A DNA stretch of 64,000 bases, taken from Mucilaginibacter boryungensis. Its GTDB lineage: Bacteria > Bacteroidota > Bacteroidia > Sphingobacteriales > Sphingobacteriaceae. The stretch covers positions 434,001 to 498,000 of the forward strand of contig NZ_JADFFM010000002.1 of NCBI RefSeq assembly GCF_015221995.1, given 5' to 3'. Positions 16,942-26,700 of this stretch are shown here, piece by piece. Position 1 is the stretch's first letter. Every line of letters starts with the position of its first letter. The translations under genes were made by a program, and so were the position numbers. The notes under the pieces were generated by a model, which saw nothing but the letters and a program-made list of their open reading frames with translations, had not been told where the DNA came from and ran no database searches.

Positions 16942-18378
16942 ATGGAAGCAATCAAACGGGTCTTTTATTTGGCTATAGTGATACTGGCCGTACTGTCAGG
17001 TTGTAAAACAGAGGTGCCAGAGGTAACGCCAATCGATAATATAATTAAACTCACTTTGCCGGACTACAAAACACTTTCGGATGCCAAAAAGGTGCACGCC
17101 GATGGCGCGACGAAGCTGCAGTTGGTGGCGACTTTGCCTGGTGATGCCGATGCGGCCAATCGTACGGTGACGTTCAAGTGTTCGCAGGGGACTTTCAATA
17201 CAACGGGAGCTTCCGCAACGCAGGTGGACATCCTGGCGATACCAGCGAGTGACGGCAAGCATTTTGAAGCGAAGACGGTACTGACCCTGGGCACGGTATC
17301 GGGCCCTTACACGATTAGCGCCCTGATCAAAAACCAAACGCAGTATGAGCGCGATACAACGATCAATGTTCCTGCGATGAATGTCAGCGACCTGCTTTCC
17401 TTTAGCATTGATAATTATGCGGCGCTGGTGGCCGGGAACTTGCTGAAAGCGGATGGCGTCACCCGCATCAAACTCATCGCTTCCCTCCCGTTGAGCACCT
17501 TGAATAATGACTTGCAAGTGGTTTTCATCAGTTCTGCCGGGTCCTTTGATGTGAGCGATGCCAATAAATCGACCAAGACCGTTACCGCGGTCTTGCAAAA
17601 TCCGATGGATAACCATTACGAAGCCTGGGCCTATTTGACACTCGGAACAACTGCGGCTAATTATACGGTAAATGCGCAATTGAAAACGAAGCCGCTCTAT
17701 ACCTCTGACCTGATCTTTGCCGTACAAGCTTTGAAACCCACCGATGTGCTGAAATTTACTTTCAGTCCAACGACAGGCTTGCGGGCCGATGGCGTGTCTT
17801 TACTGAAGATCAGTACGGCGGTCACCGGGATACCGCTGACACATCCCGTTACACTCACGGTCAGTGACGGGGTATTCCAAGGTTCGCAGACCCCAAAAAG
17901 TGTCACCCCGAGCTTAAGTCAGGCTGGTACCGCTGATCAGTTCCTGATGGTTGGCAACGATCCGAAAACTTATGTGCTGACTGCGAACATCGCTGACCTG
18001 TCGTTGAGCCTGAGCCAAACTTATACGGTACTTCGTGCGAACCCGGATGATATGACACTGGAACCTAGTTCGCTCAGCGTAGACCAGACTGGATCGGGAA
18101 TCTCTTTCAATATTTTCTTGAAACGAACTACGGGTACCGTTAGCCCGGGCACGGCAGTAAGCGTCAGGGCCTATCAGACAAACTCCAGCGGCGGGCAAAT
18201 CGCTGTCGGCCGTTTCACCGGCACGACCAATGTTTCGGATATTTCCGGTAAGATCACGATGGTCTATGTCGCCGACACGGGCACGTTCGACCTGACCAAA
18301 CCAGTGGTCATCGAAGTAACCGGTACAAATGATGCGGGCAGCAGTGTGGTCAAAACTTTCTCACTGGCCGTTAAATAA
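16942..18378 (+). CDS. Lipoprotein with three tandem Ig-like repeats
   Basis: A lipoprotein signal (FYLAIVILAVLSGC, with lipobox LSGC) is followed by three repeats of about 110 residues. Each has a start like ADGxTxLxL (KVHADGATKLQL, LKADGVTRIKL, LRADGVSLLKI) and a xxYTVxAxL ending, characteristic of bacterial invasin-type Ig-like domains. A fourth divergent module ends the protein at residue 478. It is probably surface-exposed or periplasmic and closes the cluster. Such proteins usually bind partners or form fibres. Confidence 0.82.
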   Translation: MEAIKRVFYLAIVILAVLSGCKTEVPEVTPIDNIIKLTLPDYKTLSDAKKVHADGATKLQLVATLPGDADAANRTVTFKCSQGTFNTTGASATQVDILAIPASDGKHFEAKTVLTLGTVSGPYTISALIKNQTQYERDTTINVPAMNVSDLLSFSIDNYAALVAGNLLKADGVTRIKLIASLPLSTLNNDLQVVFISSAGSFDVSDANKSTKTVTAVLQNPMDNHYEAWAYLTLGTTAANYTVNAQLKTKPLYTSDLIFAVQALKPTDVLKFTFSPTTGLRADGVSLLKISTAVTGIPLTHPVTLTVSDGVFQGSQTPKSVTPSLSQAGTADQFLMVGNDPKTYVLTANIADLSLSLSQTYTVLRANPDDMTLEPSSLSVDQTGSGISFNIFLKRTTGTVSPGTAVSVRAYQTNSSGGQIAVGRFTGTTNVSDISGKITMVYVADTGTFDLTKPVVIEVTGTNDAGSSVVKTFSLAVK

Positions 18379-18785
18379 CCGAAGACCTTTATGCAGGCAT
18401 TCGTCGAGGATGGCTTTTGCCTGCATAAATCCTTTCCTTGCGGTATTTAAGTGGTGATGATGTCTGGGTAGCCAATTGATCGGGGTGATTGCGTCAACAC
18501 CTGAAAATTCTGCAACAGCTTTTCCGGCATTTCCTGACATCGGCAATATCTGTGCTTTTGCTGCCCCTATCGGCCAGGCGGAGTCAAACAGCCGGTAATC
18601 ATTAAGGCTAACCGGGGAGGTTGCCCCTAATTGCTCAAGGGGTGATTCACCGGAAATTATCCGCGCGCTTGCCAGGATCGAACGGCCATAAAATGTTACA
18701 TTTAAGCTGAAGATAGTGCAAAAAATGAGAACAAATGAGAGAAAATCTACTTTTATGAAAAATAATGTAAACAATTAAAAATCAA
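18379..18785. other. Intergenic stretch after the accessory cluster
   Basis: About 400 bases without a convincing gene. A 137-codon minus-strand frame (18361-18774) overlaps the end of the lipoprotein gene. It has a strongly hydrophobic start but otherwise no recognisable domain, so I leave it out. No terminator or repeat is clear. Confidence 0.5.
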
Positions 18786-20165
18786 TTATTTGCCGATACA
18801 GAACTTACTAAATATATTATCCAACAAATCATCTGTAGTAACGGTGCCGGTTATTTCACCAAGGTAATGAAGGCCTTGTTTAATGTCCATAGCCAGAAAG
18901 TCTGAGGTGGTTTGGGTTTGGATGCCCTCAAGGACGTGCATAAGCGCCTGCTCTGTTTTTTGCAGGGCTTCCAGGTGGCGGATATTGGTGATCAGCGTTT
19001 CATCGGCGCTTAGCTGACCTTTTACGGTACGCTGATAGATCAGTTGTTTCAGCTCATCAATATGCTGCTTTTCTTTAGCAGATACCTGCACAAGATCAGT
19101 GCCATCAGGAAGTTGCACCTGAATAGTGGCAGCAGTAGGCGCAAGTAAATCTGTTTTATTAGCAACGATGATAGCTGGAATACTAGGTTTCACCAGTTCA
19201 GCAATGTCCGCGGTAAGGTCGGTTGCCGATAACGCATTTACATCATACACATATAAAAGCACAGCGGTCTGACTGATCTTTTCCATCGTCTTCTGTACTC
19301 CTATTTGTTCAATCGTATCGGTTGCTTCGCGGATACCGGCAGTATCTATCAGGCGGAAGTTGATGCCATTAATATTCAGCACCTCTTCAATAGTATCGCG
19401 TGTGGTGCCGGGGATATGGCTCACAATAGCGCGGTCTTCGTTCAGGAGAGCATTCAGCAGTGTCGACTTCCCCGCATTTGGCCGACCGGCAATTACGGTG
19501 TTTACCCCTTGTTTAATAGCATTGCCTAACTCAAATGATTGGATCAGTTTGCCTATGATAAGCACTATCTCGTGCACCAGCTTGCGCAGTTGTTCGCGGT
19601 TGGCAAACTCTACATCTTCTTCACTAAAATCAAGTTCCAGTTCTATTAACGAGGCGAAGGTGACCAACTGTTCGCGTAGGGCCTGTAATTGGTTACTAAA
19701 CCCGCCACGCAGTTGCTGCATAGCGGCTTGCTGGGCGGCTTTAGAATTGGCCGCTATCAAATCGGCTACGGCTTCGGCTTGGGATAGATCGAGCTGACCG
19801 TTCAGGAAGGCGCGCATGGTAAACTCACCTGCCCTGGCGGCGCGGGCCCCGTGTTTGATCAGCAGCTTGATGATGGATTCAATAATATAGTTAGACCCAT
19901 GGCAGGATATCTCCACCACGTTCTCGCGGGTGTATGATTTGGGCGCTACGAACAGCGACATCAGCACTTCATCCAGTATCACGTCACCGTCCATGATGTG
20001 TCCAAAATGGATGGTATGCGATGCCTGCTTTCTCAGGTCTTTACCCTTAAAAACGCTGTTGGCAATAGTAATAGCCTGCGGGCCGGACAGGCGGATAACG
20101 CCAATGGCGCCAACTCCGTTAGCGGTGGCAAGGGCTACTATGGTATCTTCCTGGTGTTGGGTCAT
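18786..20165 (-). CDS. mnmE: tRNA modification GTPase MnmE
   Basis: A 459-residue homologue of MnmE (TrmE), which with MnmG adds the carboxymethylaminomethyl group to U34 of certain tRNAs. The tetrahydrofolate-binding N-terminal domain begins DTIVALATANGVGAIGVIRL. The G domain has GRPNAGKST, the effector-type IPGTTRDT, LIDTAG and NKTD. The C-terminus is the invariant FCIGK with the catalytic Cys. Length and all motifs are intact. It stands alone on the minus strand next to the accessory cluster. Confidence 0.97.
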   Translation of the reverse strand: MTQHQEDTIVALATANGVGAIGVIRLSGPQAITIANSVFKGKDLRKQASHTIHFGHIMDGDVILDEVLMSLFVAPKSYTRENVVEISCHGSNYIIESIIKLLIKHGARAARAGEFTMRAFLNGQLDLSQAEAVADLIAANSKAAQQAAMQQLRGGFSNQLQALREQLVTFASLIELELDFSEEDVEFANREQLRKLVHEIVLIIGKLIQSFELGNAIKQGVNTVIAGRPNAGKSTLLNALLNEDRAIVSHIPGTTRDTIEEVLNINGINFRLIDTAGIREATDTIEQIGVQKTMEKISQTAVLLYVYDVNALSATDLTADIAELVKPSIPAIIVANKTDLLAPTAATIQVQLPDGTDLVQVSAKEKQHIDELKQLIYQRTVKGQLSADETLITNIRHLEALQKTEQALMHVLEGIQTQTTSDFLAMDIKQGLHYLGEITGTVTTDDLLDNIFSKFCIGK

Positions 20166-20238
20166 TGAGACAAAAGTCGGTATAAATGGGCAATCTTCCT
20201 ATATGGCAAGGTGTCGGGGCGGGGTAAGCCCTCCAAAT

Positions 20239-20337
20239 CATGGTTTACATGGTTTACAAAATTCGGGTGTAATTCTACTACAAGTATTTAATAATCAATA
20301 TTTTATGATTTTTTTGGGCTAAAAAGTGTAAACCATG
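20239..20337. repeat. Inverted repeat element upstream of mnmE
   Basis: CATGGTTTACA occurs twice, overlapping by two bases (20239-20249 and 20248-20258). Its exact reverse complement TGTAAACCATG lies at 20327-20337 after an AT-rich stretch. No gene lies between. The arrangement could be a recombination or protein-binding site. Confidence 0.6.
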
Positions 20338-20422
20338 ATTTTCGGCGTTCCATGAGGTTCGATAACTAAAAAATGACTTAATGACGAAACGGCTTCACGA
20401 CAATTAGTAACTTCGCCGGTAT

Positions 20423-21478
20423 ATGGTAACTTTTTTCGACGCTTCACTGGAGAGTATCTCTGTGCACCACGTAGGCAATCAATCTTTAAACGAGTTATAT
20501 GCGCTATCCAAACAACCGCTAGCGCTGAAGGATGAACTGCTAAGCAAGTTACTGATGCAATACTTTTTGACCCCATTCGAAAAATCGACCGAGGTTTACC
20601 ATTTGATGCACCCCAGCGATCTGGAATTGAACACCATCTATCATTTTGCTACGCAGATATTTGAAGAACCGGATAAGTTTCACGATGCCAGCGAACAGAT
20701 CGCCAAGTTCCTGTATAATGTCACCAATCACCCTAATATTAAGCCCGGCGAATTGTATGTGGGGTTATTTAAAGACGTACAGATTGAGGGTAACCAATTG
20801 GATGTGGTGGGCATTTTTAAATCGGAAAACAAGGAAACCTATTTAAAAGTATATCCCGATACCGGCGGCTTTACGGTTGATTACGAAGAGAACGCAATTA
20901 ACATTAATAAGCTGGACAAAGGCGTGCTGATCTTCAGCATAGAAAAAGAGAACGGTTATAAAGTGGTGGTTATCGACAAAAATAACAGCGGACAAGACGC
21001 GGCGGTTTACTGGAAAGACCAGTTCCTACAGCTGAAGATCCGTAACGATAGCTTTAACCAAACCAACAATACGCTCAGCATCTACAAAAACTTCGTCACC
21101 CAGAAGCTGGACGATGAGTTTGAAATGAGTAAGGCCGATAAGATTGACCTGCTGAACCGCAGCATGAAGTATTTTAAAGAAAAGGAGACATTTGACCTTG
21201 ATGAATTTACCGGCGAAGTTATTGGCAACCCCGAAGCCATACAATCGTTCAAAAGCTTTAAAAGCAATTACGAGCAGGAGTTTGACAGCCCGATAAACGA
21301 CAATTTTGAGATATCCGGCAACGCAGTAAAAAAGCAGCAGCGGGTTTATAAAAGCGTATTAAAGCTGGACAAAAACTTCCACATTTACATACACGGCGAT
21401 AACAAGCTGATTGAAAAGGGCTTTGATGACGATAGAGCTATGAATTATTATAAGGTGTATTTTAAGGAAGAGCAATAA
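20423..21478 (+). CDS. Nucleoid-associated protein, NdpA/YejK family
   Basis: A 351-residue cytosolic protein matching the NA37/NdpA family of nucleoid-associated proteins. It starts with a strand followed by VHHVGNQSLNE and contains the conserved central GELYVGLFKDVQIEG and later KGVLIFSIEKENGYKVVVID. In E. coli YejK binds the nucleoid; the precise role here is unknown. It is alone on the plus strand, about 250 bases from the divergent mnmE gene. Confidence 0.85.
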   Translation: MVTFFDASLESISVHHVGNQSLNELYALSKQPLALKDELLSKLLMQYFLTPFEKSTEVYHLMHPSDLELNTIYHFATQIFEEPDKFHDASEQIAKFLYNVTNHPNIKPGELYVGLFKDVQIEGNQLDVVGIFKSENKETYLKVYPDTGGFTVDYEENAININKLDKGVLIFSIEKENGYKVVVIDKNNSGQDAAVYWKDQFLQLKIRNDSFNQTNNTLSIYKNFVTQKLDDEFEMSKADKIDLLNRSMKYFKEKETFDLDEFTGEVIGNPEAIQSFKSFKSNYEQEFDSPINDNFEISGNAVKKQQRVYKSVLKLDKNFHIYIHGDNKLIEKGFDDDRAMNYYKVYFKEEQ

Positions 21479-21483
21479 AAGCT

Positions 21484-21590
21484 TGTTATTGCGGGGAGCC
21501 TGCCTCGGAAACGTGCGTTGGGGCGACGTAGCAATCTCCTAACTTGATATACCAACTATGAGATTGCCACGCTATCGCTCGCAATGACAA
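21484..21590. repeat. Dispersed palindromic repeat, copy 1 (degenerate left arm)
   Basis: The right half GAGATTGCCACGCTATCGCT (21560-21579) and CGCTCGCAATGACAA match the arms of the element at 41561-41644. The left half (21484-21538) is a decayed inverse of it (TATTGCGGGG, later GTAGCAATCTC). It sits between converging gene ends. Confidence 0.75.
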
Positions 21591-21608
21591 TATTATCATA
21601 ACAACATA

Positions 21609-22130
21609 TTAAACTTCTACGATCGCTCTTTTTTTACCTCTCCCCTGCCAATAATAATACCCCAGGAAGACAATTACCCCAACACTAACAGAAACATCGG
21701 CCATATTGAAGATGCCGGTTTGGAAGATGCCTAAGCCAATGTGCATAAAATCGGTAACGGAATGGTACAGCAGCCTGTCGTACACATTACCTATACCCCC
21801 ACCTATAATAAAACAAGCGGCTATCAGTGGTATAGTGGCAATCTTTTTTTGATAGATCAGGTAACCGAGCCCGCCCAATAATACGACAATGGGTAGCAAG
21901 GTCAGCAGCACAAATTTTATGGGTGCGGGGATGCCATCGCCCAGGCTCAAAAACGCGCCGGTGTTTTCCACTTTCATCAGGTGAAAATGATTATAGGCCA
22001 GACTTATGTAATCAGCGCTGCTGATGCGCTCGCGCACAATATGTTTGGATACCTGGTCGCAGCCAATATTGGCCATTACTACAGTTAGTATTAGTGCTAT
22101 CTTTAGTAATCTAATTGCTTTGCTATTCAT
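21609..22130 (-). CDS. lspA: Lipoprotein signal peptidase (signal peptidase II)
   Basis: A 173-residue inner-membrane aspartyl protease with four transmembrane helices. The conserved motifs are VENTGAFLSLGD, GGGIGNVYDRL (first catalytic Asp) and FNMADVSV (second catalytic Asp). It removes the signal peptide of diacylated prolipoproteins, of which this window encodes several. It stands alone on the minus strand. Confidence 0.95.
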   Translation of the reverse strand: MNSKAIRLLKIALILTVVMANIGCDQVSKHIVRERISSADYISLAYNHFHLMKVENTGAFLSLGDGIPAPIKFVLLTLLPIVVLLGGLGYLIYQKKIATIPLIAACFIIGGGIGNVYDRLLYHSVTDFMHIGLGIFQTGIFNMADVSVSVGVIVFLGYYYWQGRGKKRAIVEV

Positions 22131-22277
22131 TCGCTTGTTATTGATGCATAAATGTAGCGGTAATGCTTAATCAAAGCAAATACGATTACTATTACTAGCG
22201 ATGCAAGCCGGAGATGTTTCGCTGTGGCTAAACATGACGCGTTTGTAATCAATGAAATCCAGGTTTCCTTCAGGATG

Positions 22278-22317
22278 ATAAAAGAAAAAGCCGCCCTGGT
22301 ATCCAGAACGGCTTCCT
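22278..22317 (-). terminator. Intrinsic terminator after the YXWGXW lipoprotein gene
   Basis: Read on the minus strand, GAAGCCG and CGGCTTT form a stem around about 15 bases and are followed by TTCTTTT. It is placed 45 bases after the stop of the lipoprotein gene. Confidence 0.6.
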
Positions 22318-22318
22318 A

Positions 22319-22354
22319 AATCGGTGTAATCAACCCACCAATCGGTGTAATCAA
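22319..22354. repeat. Short tandem repeat AATCGGTGTAATCAA x2
   Basis: The 15-mer AATCGGTGTAATCAA occurs at 22319-22333 and again at 22340-22354, a period of 21 bases. It lies between the stop of the lipoprotein gene and its terminator. Confidence 0.75.
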
Positions 22355-22361
22355 ATTAATA

Positions 22362-22652
22362 TTATCTCCAATGCCCACGGCGCCAGTAGTAGCCACGCGA
22401 ACCGGTTTCCCAGGTTCCCGATATCCAAACCCGGTTACTACGCGGGCGTGTCCAATACCCGTTAGTATATACATAATGGCCATTACGCCATGTCCATTCG
22501 CCTGATACCCAAACTGCACCCGGATAAGGCGCTGCAGGGCGGTAATAAACCGGTTCAGCAGGCCGTTCGGCTACATAATAACTGCCCGCGCACGATGCTA
22601 GCAAACTACCGGCAAGGGCAATTCCTATTAATATTCTGCTTGTCGTTTTCAT
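22362..22652 (-). CDS. YXWGXW repeat-containing lipoprotein
   Basis: ATG 22652 gives 96 residues with a lipobox (GSLLASC). The mature part is rich in Tyr, Trp and Arg, with the repeating pattern W(V/I)SGxW...GHYVYTNGYW...GYYWRRGHWR typical of YXWGXW-repeat proteins. The first ten codons of the longer frame starting at 22682 are dispensable. The function of this envelope family is not known. Confidence 0.85.
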   Translation of the reverse strand: MKTTSRILIGIALAGSLLASCAGSYYVAERPAEPVYYRPAAPYPGAVWVSGEWTWRNGHYVYTNGYWTRPRSNRVWISGTWETGSRGYYWRRGHWR

Positions 22653-22706
22653 AGTTAAGTAGTTTAATGAAATATAAGACAAGCGATCTTCCGGATAGTT
22701 TAAAAC

Positions 22707-23603
22707 TTATCCCTTGCTAAACTTATCAGCCACTACCAGCTCTTTACTGCCGGCAGTATATTTATAAAACCCACTGCCCGATTTGGCCCCCAAATGCCCT
22801 GCCATTACCATATTAACCAGCAACGGGCAAGGCGCATATTTTTGATTGCCTAAACCATCGTACAATACATTCAATATAGCCAGGCAAACATCAAGGCCAA
22901 TAAAATCGGCCAGTTGCAGCGGGCCCATGGGGTGCGCCATACCCAGTTTCATCACGGTATCAATTCCGTGCACGCCGGCTACACCTTCAAACAGCGTATA
23001 AATAGCCTCGTTTATCATAGGCATTAAAATGCGATTAGCTACAAAGCCAGGGTAATCATTCACTTCTACCGGTACTTTATTCAACTGTTTGCTCAATTCC
23101 ATCACAGCGTTGGTTACCGTATCGGTTGTGGCGTAACCACGTATCACCTCAACCAGTTGCATTACGGGTACGGGGTTCATAAAGTGCATCCCTATTACAT
23201 TACCCGGTGTTTTAGTAACAGCGGCAATGCGGGTTATACTAATAGATGATGTATTGGTAGCTAAAATAGTATCGGGCCCGCACAGGTCGCTTAGTTGTTT
23301 AAATATCCCCAGTTTAATTTCGGGGTTTTCGGTGGCGGCTTCAATTACTAATTGGGCATTGGCTACAGCATTAGCAAGGTCGGTTCCCGTTTTGATATTT
23401 TTAAGCGTAGCTTGTTTTATTTCATCGGTGATGGCGCCTTTGTTTAATTGTCTGTCTAAATTTCGGGTAATAGTATCTATTGCCTTTTCAAGCGCCTCAA
23501 CTTTCATATCCACCAGTTGCACAGCAAACCCATGCTGGGCAAACACGTGGGCTATACCGTTTCCCATTGTGCCTGAACCAATTACTGTAATATTTTTTAT
23601 CAT
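22707..23603 (-). CDS. 3-hydroxyacyl-CoA (3-hydroxybutyryl-CoA) dehydrogenase
   Basis: A 298-residue NAD-dependent enzyme converting 3-hydroxyacyl-CoA to 3-ketoacyl-CoA in fatty-acid or butyrate metabolism. The Rossmann motif is VIGSGTMGNGIAHVF, the acidic NAD discriminator follows in VDMK, and the active-site region contains GMHFMNPVPVMQLVEV with the catalytic His. NDYPGFVANRILMP begins the dimerisation domain. The length fits the single-domain HBD/PaaH form. It is isolated from other beta-oxidation genes. Confidence 0.93.
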   Translation of the reverse strand: MIKNITVIGSGTMGNGIAHVFAQHGFAVQLVDMKVEALEKAIDTITRNLDRQLNKGAITDEIKQATLKNIKTGTDLANAVANAQLVIEAATENPEIKLGIFKQLSDLCGPDTILATNTSSISITRIAAVTKTPGNVIGMHFMNPVPVMQLVEVIRGYATTDTVTNAVMELSKQLNKVPVEVNDYPGFVANRILMPMINEAIYTLFEGVAGVHGIDTVMKLGMAHPMGPLQLADFIGLDVCLAILNVLYDGLGNQKYAPCPLLVNMVMAGHLGAKSGSGFYKYTAGSKELVVADKFSKG

Positions 23604-23753
23604 AAATTGCTATAATTATAACTTATAACCTATAAAGCGTTAGGTCATAAAATTGCCATTGTTTTAATTTTTACCTATTTTTTTTGCTACAAACATAAAT
23701 AAAACATAATTTACGCCCTTTTAGAAATTATTATTAATTCAATCTTAACAAAA

Positions 23754-26700
23754 ATGAAGAAAAATTTACTTTTATTTTTCATGCTGTTTTCCTTGGCACT
23801 GGGAAGTGCCTGGGCACAAAACAGGACAATTACTGGTACGGTTACCAGTGCTTCCGATGGGTTGCCTCTTCCAGGCGTTGTTGTACGTGTAAAAGGCACT
23901 AGTACCGCTGTATCAACTAATAGCAACGGTAAATTTTCTGTAAATGCCTCAAGCAATTCTACATTAGTATTTTCATTTATAGGTTTTACTACGCTTGAAT
24001 TACCTGCTGCATCAGATCTGTCAAACGTAAAATTGACTGAAAATAACAGGCAATTAAATGAAGTTGTGGTTATTGGTTACGGACAAAAACCAATACGTGA
24101 ACAAAATGGGGCAATTGGCCATGTAAATGGCTCAAGTGTTGCTGCACAGCCTGTTGAAAGCTTTGAAAAAGCACTGAGTGGTAAAACCGCCGGTGTGCAA
24201 ATTTCAAGTGCAGGAGGTACATTAGCCGATGGAGTTAGTGTACGTATACGTGGTGTTAATTCGATATCATCCAGTTCGTTGCCATTATTTGTAATTGATG
24301 GTGTCCCTGCCAATTCTGTAGAAAACTTAAGTTTGTTTAATGGGGGAAACGGCACACGTTTTGATCCGTTAGCTTTAATTAACCCTGACGATATTGAATC
24401 TATCGATGTATTGAAGGATGCTGGCGCAAGTGCTATCTATGGTTCGCGTGCAGCTAATGGTGTAGTTGTTGTTACTACCAAAAAGGGTAAAAAAGGAACT
24501 TCAAAAATCAGTATCGACTCGAAACAAAGCTGGGCTAATCCGGCAAAAGTTCAAAACCTTTTGAGCGCTGATGATTTTATGACCATCAATAACGAAAAAG
24601 TTAAAAATCGTTTCGGTAGTACAGCCCCAACAGTTGCAGTGAACAGTGATATTGATGGTGATGGTAACCCAGATAGAACCGATTGGATGAAAAAGGTTTT
24701 TAATCAAGGATTTACTACTGATAATACGCTTGCATTATCAGGAGGGTCTGATAAATCGGCTTATTACGGTTCGGTGCGTTATGCAGATCAAAAGGGTATC
24801 GTATTTAACAACCGTTTGCAAACTGCACAAACAAGGGTAAATCTTGATCTGACACCTAATAAGTATGTTCATGGTGGTATTCAGTTATCATATACACATT
24901 CTTTCAACAAAGGGGTTTTAACAGACAATTACCTGGCGGGTGCAACCATTTCCGGTTATAATGCATTCCCAACCATTTCTCCATATAACCCCGCAGGCAC
25001 AACTTTGCAGGGTGGCTATAACTTAACCAATACAGGCGCAAAAGAAGGTGGTGTTGGGTATTTAGGTTTAGGAAACAATATTTTAGCAATTAACGGTACA
25101 AGCTTAATTGGTAACCGTATTTATAATCCATTAGCGTCTGCAGCATTACAACGTAATAATATTACGCCTGAAAACATAGTTGCCAATGGCTTTATTGAAA
25201 TACAGCCTATCACTGGTTTAAAGTTCACTACTAAATATGGCGTTGATCTTTTAAAATCATTTGAAGACCAATATAGTAACCCTGTAATAGCAGGTTTAGG
25301 TGCATCATACTTAGGTTTAGTGCAAGATTATTACACTACCCGTAACCAGGCTGTATGGCAAAACTATATTAACTATGATCATACCTTTGCACAAAAGCAC
25401 CGAGTTTCTGCAACTGTAGGTAGTGAGTATCAATTTACCAAACAGCAGCTTACTTATGCATCAGCAAATAACTTTGCCGATCCTTTTTTTACAAGTATAA
25501 TTGATGGAGCGTATAGCGGTGCTGATCCAAGCTCTGCATCGGGCGCATTATTATTAGCATCAGGCGGTTCATTATTTACCAGCGGCTTAGAATCATATTT
25601 TGGCCGTTTAGGTTATAGCTTTGATGAAAAATATTCCCTTGAAGGTTCTATTCGTAGGGATGCTTTCTCTGGTTTTGGCGCTAACTTCAGATGGGGCACG
25701 TTCCCAAGCGTCTCTGCAGGTTGGATTGTTTCAAAAGAAGACTTTTTGAAAGACAATAAATACATTAGTTATTTAAAAATTAAAGGCAGCTATGGTAAAG
25801 TGGGTAACTCCAGAGGTGTAGGTGCATATGCTGCAAGGACACTATATAGTGGTGGTTTATATGCCGCACTTAATGGTTTCTCCAGCAGTCAATTAGGCAA
25901 TGCCGATTTACATTGGGAAACTCAGTTACAAACAGATATCGGTTTTAGCATATCAGGCTTTGATAACCGCATCACTTTAGATGCCGATTATTTTAACAAT
26001 AATATCAACGGTTTAATTTTAGCTGCCCCTGTATTGTATACGGTTGGTGTGCCAGGATCGTCGATTACAACTAACATTGGTTCAATGAGAAACCGTGGTG
26101 TCGAGTTTACCTTAAACACCAAAAATGTTACTTTGAAGGATTTTAGCTGGACTACTTCGTTTAATTATACACATGTTGCTAATAAAGTATTAAGCTTAGT
26201 TACATCAAATAACAATGCTGATATTACTTCAGGTAATACTGTAGCAAGCGTAGGTCGCCCGTTGGGTACATATAAAGTTTACCGTTCAGCAGGTGTTGAC
26301 CCGGCTACAGGTTATGCCATGTGGTATGGTGCTGATGGTGTTAAAAGAATGTGGAATCAGGTATTGCAAAAATACACTGCACAAGATGGTAGTGCTATCG
26401 CTGCTTTAACAGCAACCGATCAATCATATCTGGAAGGCAAAACCGGTACACCAACTTGGTATGGTGGTTTCGATAATACCCTGGTTTACAAAAATTTCGA
26501 TTTTAATTTCTCTTTTGTATACTCTGGTGGTAACTACCTTTATAACGTTACTTACTCCGGTTTGTTAACAAACAATTTCCAAAATAACGATGCCAGGATT
26601 TTGCAACGTTGGACTACTCCCGGACAAATCACTTCTGTGCCACGTGTTTATAGCTTGGATGTAAATAGCAACCAAGGGTCTGATCGTTTCATTGAAAAAG

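Noticed and set aside
18361-18774. Minus-strand frame of 137 codons after the accessory cluster
   Set aside because: It overlaps the end of the lipoprotein gene, has no domain or neighbour support, and its start is a hydrophobic stretch typical of AT-rich non-coding DNA.
18786-20165. mnmE as part of the accessory cluster
   Set aside because: It is on the opposite strand, conserved housekeeping, and separated by 400 bases with no shared regulation.
20319-20576. Minus-strand frame of 85 codons before the NdpA gene
   Set aside because: It lies antisense to the start of a well supported gene and spans the inverted repeat element; no domain is visible.
22316-22519. Alternative minus-strand frame over the YXWGXW gene
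   Set aside because: It is antiparallel in phase to a lipoprotein with clear repeats and signal peptide, so it is a shadow.
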